A stretch of 64,000 bases of DNA, taken from the NCBI RefSeq assembly GCF_030463565.1, contig NC_134652.1, positions 6,041,897 to 6,105,896 on the forward strand. Direction: 5' to 3'. A program made the position numbers and the translations under genes. The notes beneath the pieces were generated by a model, which was not told where the DNA came from, did no database searches, and worked only from the letters and a program-made list of their open reading frames with translations. The DNA comes from Pelecanus crispus (lineage: Eukaryota > Chordata > Aves > Pelecaniformes > Pelecanidae). Below, in pieces: positions 11,870 to 60,341 of this stretch (the stretch's first letter is position 1; each line of letters begins with the position of its first letter).

Positions 11870-12431
11870 TTCTTCAAGTAAGTTCTTTTCATAAATCAAA
11901 CTAAATAAGGATACAGTGCATGAGTTCCTTATGCATGTGGAAGAACTGCAGGGAAACTACCTGTGACTTAGAAATGTAGAAAAACTGTAAGCAGGGTAAC
12001 CGTATAATGTCTGGAACATTTCTACGTTCTTGATCTCTTCATGGAACAAAATGTAGTCTAGTCTTCTATGCGGTAATTAACTGAAAAAAAAAACCAAACC
12101 CAACCTTTATTTTTACATTTGATGGTCAGTTAATTGATATACTTGAGTTAATTTTTGGAACTTTATACTCGTACTTGGAATGCAATGCTGTGAAGAATCA
12201 TAGCTTAGTTTTTCTACTTTTTTTTTAACCCACTGACAGCTGATATTGTTAATAGAGTCGTCTGAAGAAGGACTTAGGGAAGCAGGAAGGGAAGGCAGCC
12301 TGGTTCCCTCTAAAATCTTTTAAATGATAGGATTAAATTCTTTTATTGTCACAGTTGTTTGGCAAGTTCCAAATTTCGATGCATATTGTCTTACTGTGTT
12401 CTCTTTTTTCTTTTTCTTTCTTTCCCCCTAG

Positions 12432-12965
12432 GTGCCTTAAAGAAAATATTTAAAAATGTTTCCTTCAGAAGAGATTTTATATGTATATATTGTAAAATTA
12501 AATATATTTTTATTGGACCATCTCGATCCTGATTATACTTGTCACAGGGTTATTACCATATACTTTCTATTTATTATGGCTTAGTTGACTACTTTGCATA
12601 AAGTTTACTGACACTGACAAGCTTTCATAAAAAGGAAATGCTATCCCCTTTCTTTCATCCCTTGTCTCTCCCCAGTAGCAGCCTGCAAGTGGAATTTACA
12701 TGGTTAACCACCTCTGCTGTGATAAACTTGTTATCTAGATGGGCTTGGGTGCTGCAGCAGAAATCGGTATTGTCTTTGTTCTTACTCTTCTGGAAGTCAA
12801 GGTTTGAGTTGGGAAACTTGGCCTTGATTACAGATAAAAATTCCTCCTTCCTTTTCTTTTTTCCCCCAAGTCCATCACCTGTATTTGGTTTTGTAATTTA
12901 GGCAGGACAGCTATATTAAGCAAATAATGCCGTGGCCTCAAAATAAATAAAAGTCTAGCTCCATC
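12432..12965 (+). other. NSMCE4A: NSMCE4A 3' UTR exon (inferred)
   Basis: Inferred from a strong donor just after the stop codon (11878) and a strong acceptor (pyrimidine tract ending CCCCCTAG, AG at 12430-12431). The region is AU-rich and ends with overlapping AATAAA signals. It contains no conserved coding sequence. The exact 3' end is an estimate. Confidence 0.6.
12942..12951 (+). terminator. NSMCE4A: Overlapping polyadenylation signals of NSMCE4A
   Basis: Two overlapping AATAAA hexamers (AATAAATAAA) lie at the end of the AT-rich 3' UTR, directly before the next CpG island. An upstream alternative ATTAAA lies at 12497-12502. The cleavage site is not visible. Confidence 0.6.
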
Positions 12966-13260
12966 TCCAGAAAACGCTCTTCGGAGGGCCGCCGTCTCTG
13001 GAGTTTTTAGGCTTTCTTCCCTCCTTTCCTCACGAGGCAGGGTCCGCTCCAGCGGCTGAGGCTGCGGGCACCAGGCGCTCTGCGCTGGGCTGAGGAAACG
13101 CGGTCGGGCCGTGAGGCCGTGCCTACACCCAGCTCCGTCGCCTCGGGTCGCCGACAAGGCAACTGAGAGCCGTGTGCCCGCGCAAGTCCGCCCAAGGCGG
13201 GCAGGCCTCGCCCCGGCCCGGCGGGGCGGGGACGTGCGGCGAGCCGGGCCGCCGGGCGCC

Positions 13261-49547
<36,287 letters not shown>

Positions 49548-52469
49548 TAATGCAGACTTTATATGGTTAAATTTGAAAGTTGGTTACTATTTAACTAGGC
49601 TTAGGATTTTTTTTTTTTTAAATTTAGCTGCATGTGGTATTTATTACAAGTTGGCTTAAAAGCAGTTCACATGGAGAGGTTTTCAAGGCTGTCAGATAAT
49701 GGTTTGTCGTTTGGTTACCTGCCTATCTCATGTTTACAGTATATCTTCCAGTAGACTAAAATTCTCCCTTTTTTAGGTTTGCATATTTGTGGAACTGTTG
49801 CTTAGTGACTGTAGGCAGTGATAACATGCTTTCGTGGGCTTGGCTGTACTTGGGTTTTTCCTCTTTGTTTTTTGTTAGAGATAGAGGACTTGCTCTGCTG
49901 ATGAAACCAGTGAGAAACTAGGTTAGCAGCAATTTTGAGCCAGGTAGCAGATTTTTGAGGTCAGGAGAATCCACAGAACATTTAGAATAACCAGTCTGTC
50001 ACCAAACCTCCTTTGTAACCCCTGTTACCTTCAACTTTGTTTAGACCTGAGTGCCTAAGGGTATCTCTCTTCTGTGTTTTTTAGATCTTGTGAATGTGGT
50101 ATCTTTTCTTTGTAAATATATGATTGCTTTCTGAATATTATGATACAATTTCAGAGTACTGAATATTGATAGAAATTTGCTGAACATTTACATGTAACCA
50201 AATACATCTGTTAATCATGTGGAAAGATACAAAGCTCATGAAATCTAGAGTAAGAGGTGCAGTGTTTTCTTTCCTTAAAGTGTGCTAAAAATGTGCAGTG
50301 TTTTCAGCTAGTTTTCAAATAGCCAAAAAATTGTGAGGCTCCCTGCAGTGATGGTTGTGAAGGAAAAAACATTTCAGCTTTACTGTGGCCTGCGCTACAG
50401 GTGACCATGATGATTCAGTCTTCTGAAAATAACAAATAACAAATCCCTCCCTCTCCTTTTGTTAGAAGATGTTTGTCTGTCTTCCCCACCTCCCTGCCCC
50501 TTGCCAGCTTGCGTTTATCATCTACATCTGCTGGCCAAACAAAGAGAATATTAAGTTTGAGGGAAGCAAATGGGTGAGTTGGAAAACACTGCCTCTGTCA
50601 CCTCAATCGTCCTAAAGGCTGTCACATCACCAGTTTGAACTACAGGTTCTGATTACTTGCTCTGCTCTTTGGAGATACTTGAAAGTTTGGGATGATTTGT
50701 TCATGTTGAGACACTGCAATTCAGCATCCCTTGTCTATTCTACAACCTACATAGTTCAAGACATGTAAAAAGAATGCATTTAGTCTACTAGGACATTTCA
50801 GAAAAGAAACAAATCTGACTATAATGGCAGAAGGAGTCCCAGTTTTGAAGATATCATTTGCTAAGAAACTTTGGGTTCAGCTGCTTGTAGTAAGTTTTAA
50901 TAAAAATGTGAACTTTGTATACATGGATTAAACAAAGCCCATACATGAGTCAGTTTATTAAAGTAGCCAGCAAACTATTAAAATATGAAGATTAAATGAT
51001 ATAAAACTGGGAGCCAACCTCAGTAGCCACTATACATTTGTATTATTTATCATAATGTGGTATCTATTCTGTTGGGCCTGTGCTGTTATTTGAAAATGAT
51101 TGCATCAAGAATATAAGATTCTCATGATGCATCTAGTTTTCATTCTCAAATAATGGCAATTGAATAAAATGTAGTGGGAGTATTATAATTGTGTTTTTCA
51201 CAAAAGCTCCTTTTCTTCCCTTGCTTAGACTTAATGAGTATCTGATTTGAGTGTGATTTGGTAGAATATACATTTTAGTCTTCCAGAAACCTGTACATGT
51301 CAATGTGCTTAGATAATTTAGCGTGGCCCAGTATGAGAATTACCAGGACAGGGGGTGGGGAGAAGAAGAAAGCCTGTACATATACATTTAGAACACACAC
51401 ACCAGCAGGTAAGTAATGCTCTGTGTTGAGAGAGTAATAATTTAATGAATTAATTGCAAGTGGGTTTATTTTATTTTATATTTCTTTTCCTGTGTATATT
51501 TGTTTTGGAAGTGGCCAAATGTAATGCAATTGAAAATCAGGTTGACATTAATTCTGTAGTTCCGCTTTACCCTCACTGAAACAGTACACTGGAAACAAAT
51601 TTTAAAACTAAGCTTTAAAACATGTCTGGATAATGCTACTACTCTTGTGAAGCGATTGGTAGTGGTAAAGTAGGGTGGGTGATTACTGACTTTGCAGATT
51701 AAGTACTTTCAGTAATGCCTGCTTGACTTAGAGGCATTATATGTCGAAGACTTTGCTTTATTCCGGTTTAATAGAGATGTTAGAGGCTCCCTTCCCTTAA
51801 TGATATTAGTGTGGAAGAATGACAGGCTGTAGGTAACTGTTGTTAAACTGATGTCAGGTAAGCAGATTAAATGAAGGGAAGAAAAGGAAGGAGCTGAAGA
51901 GCTAGCCACTGGTTTTTATCCTCTGCTTGTAATTTTCTTTGCAAATCATTTGTCCTAGGATGTTTAGAAATGGAGGCGAGGCACAGCATCGCTGCTTTAT
52001 ATAAGCAGTGTCTTATGAAGAGCACATATATGCTATACTCATTTACAGTGAAGTCGCAGGATTTTGGAAACCTTTGAAAATTTTCCTTCTTTAGTCACAG
52101 ATTGTGAGCAGTGCAAGTGCCTAAGCTAACGTTTGTATTTGATTTTTGATGGAAACGCAGTACTAGTGGTTTGTACTGTACAGCTGTCTGTCTTCCTGCT
52201 GATTGAGAAGGGAGAGCAGATGAATTGGGATGTATAAGGAACAGCGACTTTATGGTGTCGATTTAAGGAGTTTGACGGTGTTCCACTTTGCATGGAGTAA
52301 AACGCAGTCTTCTGTACAAGATGTGGTTGGAGTAATTGGGGATCTGTGCAATGAACTGTTGTACTCGTACTACAGTCCAAGACTGATGCATTAATATTGT
52401 GCACATGAGGACATAGCTGGACGTTTTGATTTTAAATACACGACTCCTAGATTGGAGGTATAGATCTCG

Positions 52470-52762
52470 TCTGCACTAGGACGAGAGGAAATGGGCTCAA
52501 GCTGCGCCAGGGGAGGTTTAGGTTGGAAATTAGGAGAAATTTCTTCATGGAAAGGGTAGTCAAGCATTGGAACAGGCTGGCCAGAGAGGTGGTGGAGTCA
52601 CCATCCCTGGAAGTGTTCAAAAACAGGTAGATGTGGCACTTCGGGATATGGTTTAGTCTAGTCTACCCTTGATTGGTTTAGGTGGGCTTGGTAGCGTAGG
52701 TTAATGGTTGGACTGGATGATCTTAAAGGTCTTTTCCAACCTAAACGATTCTATGATTCTAT
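52470..52762 (+). mobile_element. CR1 LINE 3' end, sense to ATE1
   Basis: Highly typical CR1 3' terminus: CTCAAGCTGCGCCAGGGGAG, AAGCATTGGAACAGGCTGGC, GTGGAGTCACCATCCCTGGA, ending in ACCTAAACGATTCTATGATT CTAT. It is 5'-truncated, as most CR1 copies are. It looks less diverged than the copies at 46445 and 60018. Confidence 0.95.
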
Positions 52763-55576
52763 ATCCAACAGCAAACATTAAAGCCTTGTTCTGCATGGGT
52801 ACTTTCTTGGAATGCAAATAGTAGACATCTCTTCTGGATTCTAACTTTCTTGTGGATGTAAAGTAATAGTCAAACATTGGTTTTTAAAGCATTGGTAGTA
52901 GGTGATCGTATGTACCAGTGACTAAGCCATATACAGTAACAGCTCCTCCCTTCTGCATCAGATCATCCTGGTTATATTGTGTGCTCTAAGGAGGTCCGAG
53001 GCATTGGTAGGCTATTTTGTTGAAGTATTTATTTTTTAAGAAGGCTGCTAGTATGCTTGTTCTGCTTTTTATGCAGTTCTTAAAATGATATCTATGACTT
53101 TATCCAAGAAAGTTTGTTTGAGCAGTCACCTTTCGATACGGCCAGAACATCACACCAGTTGCTCACAGTGCAACTGCGCCGCGCAGCTGCTGAATGGTTT
53201 TAGGCACCGCTGAGCAGGTCAGGGGCTGAACTGGCAGAGGATATGCTATTGGGCCTTTTCATCTGAAGTATTCTATTTCCACGAATGGTACAATTTTGGA
53301 CATAAATAGCACGTAGTCCAGTTGAAGATCAGAGGCCTGAGTGTCCTGGAAGAGGATCCCCAAGTCAGGATTCCTGTGGCTCAGTAATAGAGTTGAAGAA
53401 TTCTGGATTATCAGGCAGGAAGTTCAATGGTTAATGAGTATCATCCACCCCATGGATCAGATGTAATTACAGAAATTTTTAAAAATAAAGCTCCCTTTTG
53501 GCTCTCCGTTCCCTTCCTTTTCTTTTTGTTCCCAAACAGCTTGCATTTGATTGCAATGTGATTTTAAAACAGTGGAGTACTGGTGAAATTACTTAAGATA
53601 AGGGAAGGGAATATATAGCAATATTAGGCTATTTTTTAGTTCCCAGCTTCTCTTAGATTTTTTTTCCCATGTATGGGTTAATATTTATGAACTGGTGAAA
53701 TAAAATCTACATTAAACTGAGACAAAAGGATTTCTGTAGTCCTATTGACTATATTAATATGGAAAAATGCTATGAAAAACCTTAAGCAGTGGCTTTGTTC
53801 CATTTTTTCCTGGTAGGTTAGGGTAATACAAGATTAAAATGGTTCTCTGAAGAAATTCATGACCTTGTGGTAAAGCTTTTCAGGCTTTGTTAGATGTGGT
53901 AGTTCTTACGCTGGAAAACAGTCTCCTGGAAAATTTTGCAGGACTCATAAGGTGCAAAGTCTTTTTCCTAATGCATTTTGGAGTCTGTGATAAAATTTTA
54001 AGTATAAGAAAGTATTTTGTTTTAGGATGATGTTGGTCTCAGGCTTACTTCTCGTGTGTTTAAGTACTGTATCTGTACTTGTTAATGCTTTTCAATTAAA
54101 GACATTTGCTTACAAACATAGTTATAAGTTTACAAAAATAAAAGAACCACCTTTAGCAAACAACCATATCACAGAGATGCTTGAGAGGATCTTGGATTTT
54201 TTTCCTGTACTGATACTCTGTCTGTTTTATCCTGCATCTTTCGAAGTAAAAAATTTTACTCCGTGGCTCTGTGATACTAAATTCACATTTTCCAGTCACT
54301 CCTGAACTCCTTGAGATCCTTTCTGTTCTTTCCATTACACTTCTTTGATATACTGATTTTGAGTCTTGTGGTGGGTGACACTAAATAGATTTTGGGTTTG
54401 TGCTTCTGGTATAAAAAATAAATGTACTTGCTGCCCTGCATTTGCTATTTAGACCTCTTCTCACCTTAAATCAAGTTCTCCTCTAAGTTCTTGCATTGGG
54501 AAGGGGTTGTCGGTGAAGTTTCCTAGGTGAGTTTCCTTCCTTCTGGGTTTTCTGAGGCTTTTTCAATGTCAATATTTGCATGCGAACGCTGCAGTTGGAG
54601 CACATATTGCTACTTGTTTTGGTCAATGATCTGCTTTCCCTGAAGTCGCTCTGCTAAGCCTGTAAATAACCATCAGCGTACTTTGAAGTGTGTAACAGGT
54701 CTAATGTCTTCTTGCTGTGTTATCTCTGTGTACCATTTTAAGACCGTTCTATGATGTGAAGAGGTGTTTTGACTGAAATCTTTATCCAGACTTGTATGCA
54801 GGCCAAAGTAAATGGAATTATTTCAAACAGTCTCCTTCGGTATCAAGGCATGGCCAGACTTCAGATAGATGGAATACTAGAAAGGGTTCTGAAATGTCAG
54901 AAAAGAAACAAAAGGCTGATTCATCTGTGATTAATCATTCTTAAGCTAAATACCTCGGACTGACTGTGGTCGTAAGCAGCGCCCCTGGAATTTTATTTGG
55001 CTGCTTTCAGGAATTTCAGTATCGCTCCTCCTGCAGCAGTGCAATGCATCCAGTGGTAGCCTGGACTTCCACGTCCATGGGATCCACAAAGGTCTGGCTC
55101 ATCCTTGCCTGTCCTGACTCTTTCGCTGTTTCTGACTCTGGAATTTAGTTAACCTTTTCAATAAGCTTGGATTTGCTATATAAGCTGAAATGTGTGAGGG
55201 AAAGAGACTTAACGTGACGTGACTTAATGTGATCGTCTATGGGTTTTGGGGTGTAAGCACACGCTGCTACTGTTCTGCCGCTGAGCAGCAGACAGCGTTG
55301 CAAAATGTGTCACTAGTTCCACACAAAAAGAGCTGGCATTTTTATACCTTCGTGCTTGGTCTTTTTATTCAGCATGTATTGAAGTTGCTGCCGGCTGTCA
55401 GCCTGCTTTTCTCACTGGTATTGCTATTTACCTTGATAACGGGAAAAGTTGGTAAGCTGAGAGTAGTTTGGAGGACTGGAGTGGCTTTGTTCAAGTCTGT
55501 TAGCACTTGTACTAGTGGCTTTTCCAGGATTAATTTTGTCAGTTTGTAGGAATAAATATGCATTCAAATTAGCACA

Positions 55577-55580
<4 letters not shown>

Positions 55581-55611
<31 letters not shown>
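55581..55611. repeat. Poly(T) run, 31 bp
   Basis: Uninterrupted T homopolymer. No retroposed sequence with a matching poly(A) tail orientation is recognisable beside it. Confidence 0.9.
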
Positions 55612-55612
<1 letters not shown>

Positions 55613-56391
55613 TATAAACAGCTCATAGTCAACTAAATATTCTGAATAGTCAGTACTTGGTATAGAGTGCCAAGCTGTTGCTTGCAATACAATTTGTTGA
55701 TAAAGAACTGAAATACCTGGGTTGAAAAACCATTACCTACTCTGAGAAAGCAATAAAGGTTTTGGCAACACAGTGGTTTTGATTTTTTGGCAAGGCTGTT
55801 AAAAACAAGCAACAAAATAATAAACAAAGGCAAAAACATACAATAATAATAAAGCCCTGAAAATGTTGCAGAAGTGGGGGGGAAATCCCCATTCATCCGT
55901 ATGTCCTGTTAACATCACTTTTAACTGCCTCCTTTCTTTCTTCCTTCCTTCCTTCCATTTCTTCAGCGGACTTCCCCGCTGACCCGGATGCTCCTCCACG
56001 TTGGCATCAGCAGCTAAGATTGAACATTAATTTCTTCAGAGCTGTGAACGTACCCCATGTGTTCCCTCTAATGGTTTGGGTTAGCGACTGAGGGAGAAAG
56101 ACAGCTCTGAATTATATTGGAGTTTTGGCGTTAAAACCCAAAGGTCTTTTGAAGTGGCTGGCTAAGCCTTCCAAAAGTATTCTGGATGATTGACTTGGTG
56201 TACATGTGTTAAATGCTTCTGAAAATCAAGTTGCTGTAATATTCCTTCAAGTTGCACCTAGCACAAAAAGTCCTTATCTCTCTAGATATATTTTATCAAA
56301 TGTGTGTTGACTAGAAGGTTGGCTGTCCGGCTTTTGGAACTGAGAAGTTGTATACTATATTCAGGATTGCAACGTCCCTTACGGCTTGCTG

Positions 56392-56627
56392 CTCCCCTTC
56401 TCTCTTCTCCCCTTCTCTCTTCTCCCCTTCTCTCTTCTCCCCTTCTCTCTTCTCCCCTTCTCTCTTCTCCCCTTCTCTCTTCTCCCCTTCTCTCTTCTCC
56501 CCTTCTCTCTTCTCCCCTTCTCTCTTCTCCCCTTCTCTCTTCTCCCCTTCTCTCTTCTCCCCTTCTCTCTTCTCCCCTTCTCTCTTCTCCCCTTCTCTCT
56601 TCTCCCCTTCTCTCTTCTCCCTCTCTT
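56392..56627. repeat. 15-bp pure pyrimidine minisatellite (about 15-16 copies)
   Basis: Near-perfect tandem array of CTTCTCTCTTCTCCC; each 60-base block is identical through almost the whole array. Because the unit is a multiple of three and contains only C and T, all six reading frames stay open, giving spurious Ser/Leu/Phe/Pro-rich and Arg/Glu/Gly/Lys-rich frames. Confidence 0.98.
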
Positions 56628-58819
56628 CCATAAAAGCTTTCTCCTCTCACCTTTCCTCATCTGAAAGACTCTAACTAACTACTTAGAGCCCACACTGAGT
56701 AAATGGAACTAAACAGGTTGGAATAAACAACTATGAGAATGTGGGGCAGAATAAAAACTGCCACAGGTGAAAAATTATTAATTCTTTAGTTCTTGTTATA
56801 GTGCTAGTGATAAATATCTAAAAGTATTTCTTATTTGCTTTGAACAGCATCTTACAAAGTGTTTGAGGCCACTTTGTAGGTTGCTTTTCTTTTTTCTTTA
56901 AGACATATCTAGTCAGGTTGTGAAAACTACATTATTAGGAGCATGAAAAAGCAGGAATAAGGAGATGCTCTGTTCTGGATAGCAACAGCCATTACTGCAT
57001 GCTGACAGTGGATTTCCACTGAAAATCTAATTATTTAAAGCAGAATATCAGTTTCTGTGTTGTTTTCATAGCAGGTAAAGATACTGAATGCAATTACTTC
57101 TTTTTTTTTTTTTTTTTCTCCTCTTCCCTAAGCTGCTGTTTTATACTCTGTGTAATTGGTAAGTTATTAAGTTTTTCCTTGGTGCAAGTGTTGAAGCTGT
57201 GCTCAATTTCACACAGCATTTGCAGGGTTAAAACCAGCTGGAATCCCATTTTTCTACTAGAAACAAACACAGATCCCAGCCACGTCTTTTTTTTCTTAAC
57301 TTTATTTTTCCTTTTAATATATTTGCAATCAGGACTAATTTTTTTGTCAGTTAGGACTCCCTTGGGAAAAATGTGAATATGTCCCTGGGGCTTTACTTTT
57401 CGAATTTTGGAAATGTGGATTTCTTTTCAGTTGTTTACTTGACGTTTAAGATGATTGAAGTGTAGCAGAACTGAAGTGAAAATAATATGTATATTTATGC
57501 CTGCTTGTATTATTTGTAGCCTTTTATCAGGGCAGAAAGAAATGTCTGTTGTATAGGTCTCAGCTGACCTCTGAAGTGAACAAGTCTCTTTCTCATTACT
57601 GTACTGCCCCTTGAGAAAATAAACATGTGTCCAGAAGCAGAAATTTTGGGGTTTATGTTGTACAAGCTTTGAAGGAATTGTATCTGAAAGTCATTTTCAG
57701 AGTGAAGTTCTATTTGTGAGACACGGCCTTTCTACAGTTTCAGCTGTATACCTGTAACTTTGATGGGTCTTTGATTACAAAACAAATTTCCTCAAACTGA
57801 GTAAACTTTTTTTTTTGGTGCTTTACTTCTCTATGCTGGAGAAGTAAATGTTATTAAATAGGAGTAGGTCCTCTTAAAACTATCCTTTTGTTATCTTCTG
57901 TATGAAGCTTGGATCAGGTTACAGTATTTTCATGCAGTCTTTAAAAAACCAACACATCCCTGCACCCAACACCAACCAGACGAAAAACCCCAAAAAAACC
58001 AGTTCCCATGTAGGTTATTTCAGAGAAATGTTCAAAGTCATACACTGTGTCTTTTAAGTAATTCCAAATATGAGGTGATTTAAATATCAGACTTGAATAT
58101 TGATGTTTTAATGATTTTGATGATGATGATATTGATGCTATTAATGATTTTAATATCTGTCAGTAAAGATTCTTTGTTCCGCATACAACAGGAATATGCT
58201 TGTGCATAAGGAGGTATGTATTCAGGATTCACAGCTCAGATGTTCTGAAGAATAAACATAGAAATGTGATAGAGATGGTATTAACTACCTACGTATGCGC
58301 ATCAGCAGGGATAAGTTCTACACCTTTTACTTGTTACAGGAATTTTATTAATTTGGGACAACTTCCCTATAGTGTTTCTTTAATAAATGTGATTTTGTTA
58401 ATTTGTGCAAGGCTTAAGTAAACTAGAATCTAACTTCAGTTTCATAAAAGCACAAGAATAAAAGGTATAGTTTGTTAAATTGTAGGCCAGTTCTGTACTG
58501 GTGGATGTTTTCAGAGCTATTAGAGGTAACTTGCCTGTCTCTGTCAAACAGAACTGCTAAAAAGATTTATTCAGGATCATGTTAATAAACCTGAGGCAAA
58601 CTGTCTTCTGAATGGTAATAGCTGGTAGAAATTTATCATGTCTAATTCATGACTCTGCATAGTCATAAATTCACTGCTTGCTGCTGACTTGTACTAAATC
58701 TTATTTGAAAGCTTATTTGGGGACACCATAGCAACCATTAACAATTAAAGTGAGAACTGTAAAGGGTGAAATATATAGACAAAAGGTGTGGGTTTTGTTT
58801 GGTTGGGGTTTTTTTTTGC

Positions 58820-58841
58820 GGGGGGGGGGGGTGGGGGTGGG
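58820..58841 (+). repeat. G-homopolymer/G-rich run with quadruplex potential
   Basis: Twelve G, T, five G, T, three G in a row on the ATE1 sense strand, preceded by a T run. It satisfies the usual four-run G-quadruplex pattern. Confidence 0.8.
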
Positions 58842-60017
58842 AATAATACATTTCACAATTCATGTGTGTCTAATTTTTCTCCATCTGAGGAATGAGGTCA
58901 CAACTCACATTTCAGAATATTCCAATTATAGTTCTATAAATCCATTAGACCTTGCCAGTAAGTGTAAGAATGCATGGAACTGAGTGTATTTTTAAAGTTT
59001 CTAACAAGTGAATGAACATAGTGCTGCTTTGTCAGCTTCACTTTTTTTTTTTTATTTAATCATTTTTGGATGGTCCTCCAACACTAGTTAACATTCTTTA
59101 TTTCTGAATGTTGTCTGTCTACCTGTCTCTTTGTGGGTATTCCCAAAAGTGAGTGAATTTGAATATGCAGAGGTGGACATCTTACAATGCGATGATGCAA
59201 AAGGTTAAAATATATTTAGGAAGATAATGCTCTTCACTTTCCCTACCATAGTCTCTGTGTGAGCTTGTTCATAGCCATGCCAGTTTTCAAGTGTTGGGCA
59301 AAATATCAAAGTTCTTGTGTCCTGGAGAAAAATCAGCCCTTTAAATCTGTCACTGAAGTGTAAGTCATTGAAACACTGGTTAGTTCTATCTATGCACCAC
59401 GTTTACTGAATCTGGCAACACTTGGAGGATTGGATCTCTCATTTAACTTCAAATGTGATTGCTCTTACTGTATTCTTTCTTATTTTTGCTATTTTGCTGA
59501 TTATATTAGCTCTAATTAGGCGGTATTGTCAAGTGGAATTTATTTGGTCTGAAAGCCAGCAGCTCCTGCTTTTCCTGGCTCTGCCGTATTTCACCTTGTG
59601 GTCTTTACAGTAGGAGCTGGCTGACAAGCCAGTTAATCTTCACAAGAGATGTTTTTTCTCCAATTTTCCAGGAAAGATTTAATGGTAGATACTTTAATGA
59701 GGTCTGGTTTTACTAAGACCTCATTAATTTTACAGAGGTATCACAGTACACTTCTCTGAAGTGTTACATTTAATCTAGATGACAATTCATTAATTTGAAT
59801 GATTATTTTCTTTGTCTGAGTTTGTTTAGCTGGTCACTGTACTGAGTCTCCAAGTAAAAGTATATTAATGAGGTTCTATTATTTATCCTCAATCCTGCTA
59901 CGAAACACAACGCTGCTAACAGTCTAGTTTGCAAGAAGTTCAACATCAGTGTTTGGGAACAAGAGTCCCAGACTCCTGTAGAGGGGAATGATTTGGAGCC
60001 AGGAGGGAAGAGTGCAA

Positions 60018-60300
60018 TCATAGAAAAGTAGACTTGTCAAGGGCCATGGGGGGTTACGTAGGCCATCCCCTTACTCCAAGGCAGGGTCAACTGTATTTGT
60101 GTTAACTTTTAAGACCCGTTAGGACATACATGTGCCAAAAGTCTCCTTTGATAAACTTACACACGTCTCCGTGCATTGGTGGTTCTATCCCTGTGTATTC
60201 TTGTGCTTTATTAGTCTTCCCATTGAATTTTTTTCTTCATGTCTGACCTGAACTTTTCTTCCTAAAGAATATTGTGTTTTGTCCTACCATGCACATAAAA
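60018..60300 (-). mobile_element. Diverged CR1-like 3' fragment, antisense (tentative)
   Basis: ATCATAGAAAAGTAGACTTG followed by AAGGGCCATGG and CCATCCCCTTACTCCAAGGC resembles an old CR1 tail in reverse complement. Similarity is patchy and the 5' limit is a guess. Confidence 0.5.
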
Positions 60301-60314
60301 CCCCATGTTATTTC

Positions 60315-60341
60315 TTTTTTTTTTTTTTTTTTTTTTTTTTT
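60315..60341. repeat. Poly(T) run, 27 bp
   Basis: Uninterrupted T run immediately downstream of the tentative old CR1 fragment. Confidence 0.85.

Larger units (their letters stand above)
8970..12431 (+). other. NSMCE4A: NSMCE4A introns 6-10
   Basis: Introns 8970-9480, 9576-10363, 10413-11123, 11216-11785 and the 3' UTR intron 11878-12431. All follow GT-AG. The last has a long C/T tract (about 12400-12429) before its AG. Nothing else is recognised. Confidence 0.65.

Noticed and set aside
56282-56674. Six overlapping open frames of 92-122 codons
   Set aside because: All are products of the 15-bp C/T repeat, whose unit length is a multiple of three and contains no stop in any frame.
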